Shown in pieces: positions 60,541-64,000 of a stretch of 64,000 bases of DNA. Positions within the stretch are counted from its first letter, which is position 1, and each line of letters begins with the position of its first letter. The stretch is from Paulinella micropora (Eukaryota > Cercozoa > Imbricatea > Euglyphida > Paulinellidae), in contig WBZZ01002575.1 of NCBI GenBank assembly GCA_019918135.1, positions 158,501 through 222,500 of the forward strand, read 5' to 3'. A program made the translations under genes and the position numbers. The notes below the pieces were generated by a model. That model worked only from the letters and a program-made list of their open reading frames with translations, was not told the origin of the DNA and made no database searches.

Positions 60541-61581
60541 GATTTTTATATCCTCCAAATTTCAATTCAAAGGGCCATCAAATTGCTGAACCAGTTCGGA
60601 GTTGTCGGCAATGCTAACAAGCGCGCCGTCGTTTTCCATCACCATCTGTCCCAGTACATCCTCTTGGTGGAAGCTTTGCAGCAGTGTGGCTTCGGAACAA
60701 TCGAGCCTGTGTTCTGGTACAAGGAGAAGCACAACTACCAGGGACACGTCCAGAAGTGGATCAAGGCAGTGGAGTGCGTCATGGTGGCGTTCCACCCGTC
60801 CCAGAGTTCATTTACGCTCAATCTCGCCAGGAACCCGCTTGATCGTCACAACGTTTACTCTGTTGCGGTCCCAACGAAAAAACAGAAAGTCACTGGGAAG
60901 CCGGACGAACGAGCCAACGCTTTTGAAAAACCCACGGAGTTGTCCAGACAAATCCTCTCTGATGTTCTTCCCCCGCAGAGCAAGGTGTTGGTTGCTTGCA
61001 TGTGCTCTGGCTCGGAGGTCATCGGCGCCCTCCAGGCCAACATGGTCGTCACCGGCTTGGACATCGATGCTGGCCAGGTTCAAAACGCCAAGGATCGCGT
61101 CCGCAAGTTTCAGGAGCCTGGTTCCAAAAAGGGCAGGCCGCCCAAAGCAGCTGTGGAAGGAGAGCTCCCTGAGGAGAAGGAGCAGGAAACAGCAGAAGAA
61201 ACGGAAGAAGATGACGACGGGAAGGTCGACGCGGTCCTTAAAAAGAAAGGTTACATTGGAGGGCAAAAGTCTTCTACCCTCGCCAAGTGCTGCGTGTGCG
61301 AGGAGAAGTTTGACGTGCGGCATTTTGAGAGTGCAGCTTGCCAGAAATGCAACAGCCCGGTGCACAAAGGGCCATGGAAGACCGGCGCCAAGCTGGCAGA
61401 TGGCAGTGATGAGTTCGAACAGTGCGATTACACCTCAGCCTGTGACTGTGGCGTAGAAGAAGGCGATTGCGACAAGGAGGATGGCGTGTCTGTGGAGGGT
61501 TCCTTCTGCTCCAAACAGTGCCACGACGATTGGCATGTCATGATGCGTTCGTCTGCCCCTCTTCCCGCTGCCACCGAGTAA
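60541..61581 (+). CDS. DNA methyltransferase host gene, 3' part
   Basis: Open from about 60,545 (LDFYILQISIQRAIKLLNQF...) to TAA 61,579-61,581. EPVFWYKEKHN and ECVMVAFHP fit the region after the DPPY motif. EKPTELSRQIL then VLVACMCSGSEVIGALQANM and VTGLDIDAGQV form motif I (AdoMet binding), giving the IV-then-I order of beta-type amino-methyltransferases. A Lys/Glu linker and a Cys-rich tail follow (CCVCEEKF, CQKCNSP, CDCGVEEGDCD, CSKQCHDDW), likely zinc-binding. The matching 5' part, with the LPY motif, ends at 36,240. The 3' UTR has the AAATATG palindrome at 61,604-61,626. Confidence 0.7.
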   Translation, partial: DFYILQISIQRAIKLLNQFGVVGNANKRAVVFHHHLSQYILLVEALQQCGFGTIEPVFWYKEKHNYQGHVQKWIKAVECVMVAFHPSQSSFTLNLARNPLDRHNVYSVAVPTKKQKVTGKPDERANAFEKPTELSRQILSDVLPPQSKVLVACMCSGSEVIGALQANMVVTGLDIDAGQVQNAKDRVRKFQEPGSKKGRPPKAAVEGELPEEKEQETAEETEEDDDGKVDAVLKKKGYIGGQKSSTLAKCCVCEEKFDVRHFESAACQKCNSPVHKGPWKTGAKLADGSDEFEQCDYTSACDCGVEEGDCDKEDGVSVEGSFCSKQCHDDWHVMMRSSAPLPAATE

Positions 61582-61603
61582 TGCATCTAGATTTGGGCAC
61601 TTT

Positions 61604-61626
61604 CGAAATATGTCATATTTTTCGAA
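61604..61626. repeat. AAATATGNCATATTT palindrome in the 3' UTR
   Basis: Extended copy: the core is flanked by TTTCG and CGAAA, giving an imperfect palindrome of about 30 bp. It lies 22 bp after the methyltransferase stop codon. Confidence 0.8.
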
Positions 61627-62182
61627 AGTACGTTTTTCATTAAATTAATCGTTTTGTTTCATTGTTTTATTAATAATTTTGCCTGAACGTTTTCTTGCCT
61701 CCGGACCGGTTCAAGACTTTCCTTCTCGTTTGCACCGATACTTGTAGTGTGTTTGACAACGTCAGTTCCGGAAAATATTTATATGTCATAAAAATCACCT
61801 GCTCAAGCCAAAATGGCTAGGCTGCACCGTTTTTCGATGGCTGAAACCACTGGACGAGAGGGTTCGTACTTTACTTTTACTTAGATATTTGAATAATGAC
61901 ACGTCACTAAGTGCCCCAACCCCAGACCGCCAAGCATTAAATTCACCGTTACACTTAGAGTGATATAGGTAAAAATAGGTAATTGTCATTGGGGTGGGCC
62001 GGTATGACTAAATATTATTATTAATTAATAAATTATCCATTGCTCCCCCTATTTAGGAATAACGGCCCCATCTACCTTATGCTACTAAATATGTGTAGCC
62101 CTATTCAGAAATTACCGGAGCCGTACTAACAACTATATGCACTAACGCAATACTAACTTTGTATCCCTCTAACCAACTTAAC
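61627..62182. other. Interval without a gene; possible 3' flank or LTR
   Basis: AT-rich, no coding frame. It separates the methyltransferase from the minus-strand Gag gene. No pol sequence follows the Gag here, so the retroelement is truncated or non-autonomous. Confidence 0.35.
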
Positions 62183-63983
62183 TTATGTTGACGCAGTAGT
62201 CAAAAAGTCCAGTTGCTGCGCCGCCCACCGCGCGCTCCCCCATTCTCTTGCTTCCATGAAGCCGCCGGGTCCCTTAACTTCCCGGCTCCCATCCGCCATC
62301 TCGCCGACGCTGTAGTTCTCCGCCCGGGTCGTGGAACCACTTGCGCACCGCACGCTCCACCAGCTGGAATCGCCGCTCCGGGTCCGCATCTGCGCCGCTG
62401 TCGCTTTCGCTGCCTCCCACACGCCCGTCGCGTTGGTCGTCGTCGTTAGAGTCACCTTGGTTCCCCGACTCCATAAAATAACCTTGCCCTTTCCTTGGGC
62501 TCTTCTGACTGGACTCAGCCTTTCCTTTCCCCTTCTTTTTCTTGCTTCTTCGCTTTGAGCGCTTCTCCTTCTCTTTCTTCTCCTTCTCAACTAACGGCTT
62601 AGGTGGGTTAATTATGTTTTGCTCTCCCATCACTGGGGCTAAGCCTTCCCTCTCACTCTCTCTTTCCTGATCTGTATGCAGCCCGCAAAATCGCCCTCTC
62701 AACAAACCACAAGCTGCCTCTCGCAACAACACATTCTCACTCTCCATGTCATGCGTGCATACAAAACATTGCTGCCCACCTGACACTCGCCCCTCACATT
62801 GACGATATAATTCTCTCTCTTGTACTACCATCACTTTGCCCATGTGGGCCTTCTCCTTTACCATGCCTACTCTGTCTCGCCCTGTCAAAAATCTCATCGT
62901 CCTTTTTAATGCTTTCACCTTCTCACCTTCCTCATCCGTGTCTGACTCACTCCCCCTATCTGTGTCAGAAGTGTCTGACTTACTCCCCCTTCCTAACTTT
63001 CCATGTTCCACTTTTCCTCTCTTTTCCTTCTCTCTCGGTTCGTCCTTCTCACCTGGCTCTTCTCTCGCCTTCTTCATCTCTTCACATTCATGCAGTCTAT
63101 GCTCACCCCCACACATCCTGCACTCCTTCTCACATGTGGAGAACACATGCCCCTCCATGTTACAGTTGGAACATTTCTCTCCTTTCTTCCACGTCTTCTT
63201 TCTCGTTTCTGTTCCTTTCCCTCCACCTTTCTTATTAGTGGTGGTGTGTTTAAACCTATAGTTAGATCTATCACAGCTGCCTGACTGTTCAAACAGGTAA
63301 CACACCCCAGACACCCTACGCATAGTGACTGACCCCTCTGTATGAGCAAAACGACACTCATCCCCCCACTTGCATCCACTCTCTTTGAAACCCAAAACAC
63401 ACACCTCTCTGCCCTTCCTCTCTTTTGTTGGCATCTTTCCCTGCGTGTGCTTTTTCTTTCTTCATCTTCTTCTCTCTCTCTTTGTTCCTATCTATCTCCA
63501 ACGCTCTTTCTTCCAACTCCTCCCACCATTCCTCAAAAGACCATGCATGCTGCTTCTTATTCATCTTCAGCGTGCTCATCCATCCTCCCCAATCCTTTCT
63601 CACCCCCTCTGATGCATACTCAGGGTTTTGCAAGGCATTAGTGATTATTGTTTCCATTGTTCTGTGGGGTGTTTTATGGCATACTGCCTTTAGCTCTTCA
63701 TCTAACGCAACAAACGCATCAAACTGCGCCCCTCATCAAATGTCCATGCATTCATCGCATTTATTTTATCTTGCACATCTTCCTCACTCACCTTACCAAA
63801 CCTTTTGGTTAGTCTTGCCCACACAGTGTGCAAGTTCTGACCAAATTCTGGTGAGGTGTCTCTCACCAAATCTGCCACACTCCTCTTGGCTTTACCTGCT
63901 AGCTTATTGAACACAAACGAAAAAGCTTCCTCTCTCTGTCTTTTCATCTCTTGCTCCAAACTCTCCTCATATGTTACTATCAT
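62183..63983 (-). pseudogene. Copia-type Gag with CCCH and CCHC zinc fingers (frameshifted)
   Basis: Three minus frames in order. 63,702-63,983 is a Gag core-like helical part (VWARLTKRFGKVSEEDVQDK). 63,358-63,657 continues it. 62,274-63,434 has CVLGFKESGCKWGDECRFAH and CYLFEQSGSCDRSNYRFKH, two CCCH-type fingers with the second lacking its third Cys, then CSNCNMEGHVFSTC, a knuckle, and ECRMCGGEHRLHEC. An acidic/Lys-rich tail follows. Such Gag proteins package element RNA. No protease, integrase or RT follows before the methyltransferase gene, so this may be a Gag-only element. The 5' end lies beyond the window. Confidence 0.65.
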
Positions 63984-64000
63984 TCTATCTTCCTTCTCTT

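Noticed and set aside
60602-61456. 284-residue Ser/Arg-rich plus frame
   Set aside because: Shadow of the methyltransferase frame, which contains the recognisable motifs.

Overview
The window is nuclear DNA of a unicellular eukaryote, probably an alga or other protist. The evidence is spliced genes with GT-AG introns and long pyrimidine tracts, abundant microsatellites, a tRNA-derived SINE, a LINE, copia- and gypsy-type LTR retrotransposons, and an integrated DNA virus. I cannot name the species from sequence alone. LAYOUT: a small two-exon host gene (0.4-1.2 kb); a decayed copia element on the minus strand (2.1-7.9 kb) whose Gag-side polyprotein carries a MYND-type zinc finger; a truncated gypsy copy A on plus (8.0-10.6 kb); microsatellites and a SINE (10.9-13.7 kb); a LINE with endonuclease and reverse transcriptase (14.7-19.8 kb); gypsy copy B on minus (20.3-26.2 kb), nearly identical to A over 1.9 kb; a 1.2 kb polypyrimidine tract (26.6-27.8 kb); then two divergent multi-exon host genes. 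The minus gene (32.5 down to 29.0 kb) is unrecognised. The plus gene (33.0-36.2 kb, resuming at 60.5-61.6 kb) looks like a ParB-like/DNA methyltransferase protein. A CCCH/CCHC Gag gene (62.3-64.0 kb, minus) closes the window. || The main feature is a complete 23.4 kb endogenous Polinton-like virus (PLV) at 36,273-59,646, lying between the two halves of the methyltransferase gene. It has 1.7 kb terminal inverted repeats and a PLV gene set: AEP primase fused to a DUF5906-like SF3 helicase, FtsK/HerA-type packaging ATPase, double-jelly-roll major capsid protein, penton-like protein, a fibre with a peptidase S74 chaperone tail, two further candidate spike proteins, and a 915-residue protein with a phospholipase-A2-like motif. 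It is AT-rich and densely packed, with TATA-like boxes very close to the start codons. || What makes it unusual: each end is a complete 179-bp perfect inverted repeat around a 37-nt AT-rich centre, so each terminus could fold into a long hairpin. The element encodes no recognisable protein-primed DNA polymerase B and no retroviral-type integrase. Instead it carries a tyrosine recombinase whose C-terminal motifs resemble telomere resolvases (protelomerases). Together these suggest a PLV that keeps or replicates its ends as hairpins rather than with terminal proteins. This is an inference from sequence that needs testing. Several viral genes are broken by one-base changes in short homopolymers, so the copy is either decaying or carries assembly errors. 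|| A second unexplained signal is a short palindrome, AAATATG-N-CATATTT with A/T flanks, recurring at least a dozen times in introns and untranslated parts of the host genes.
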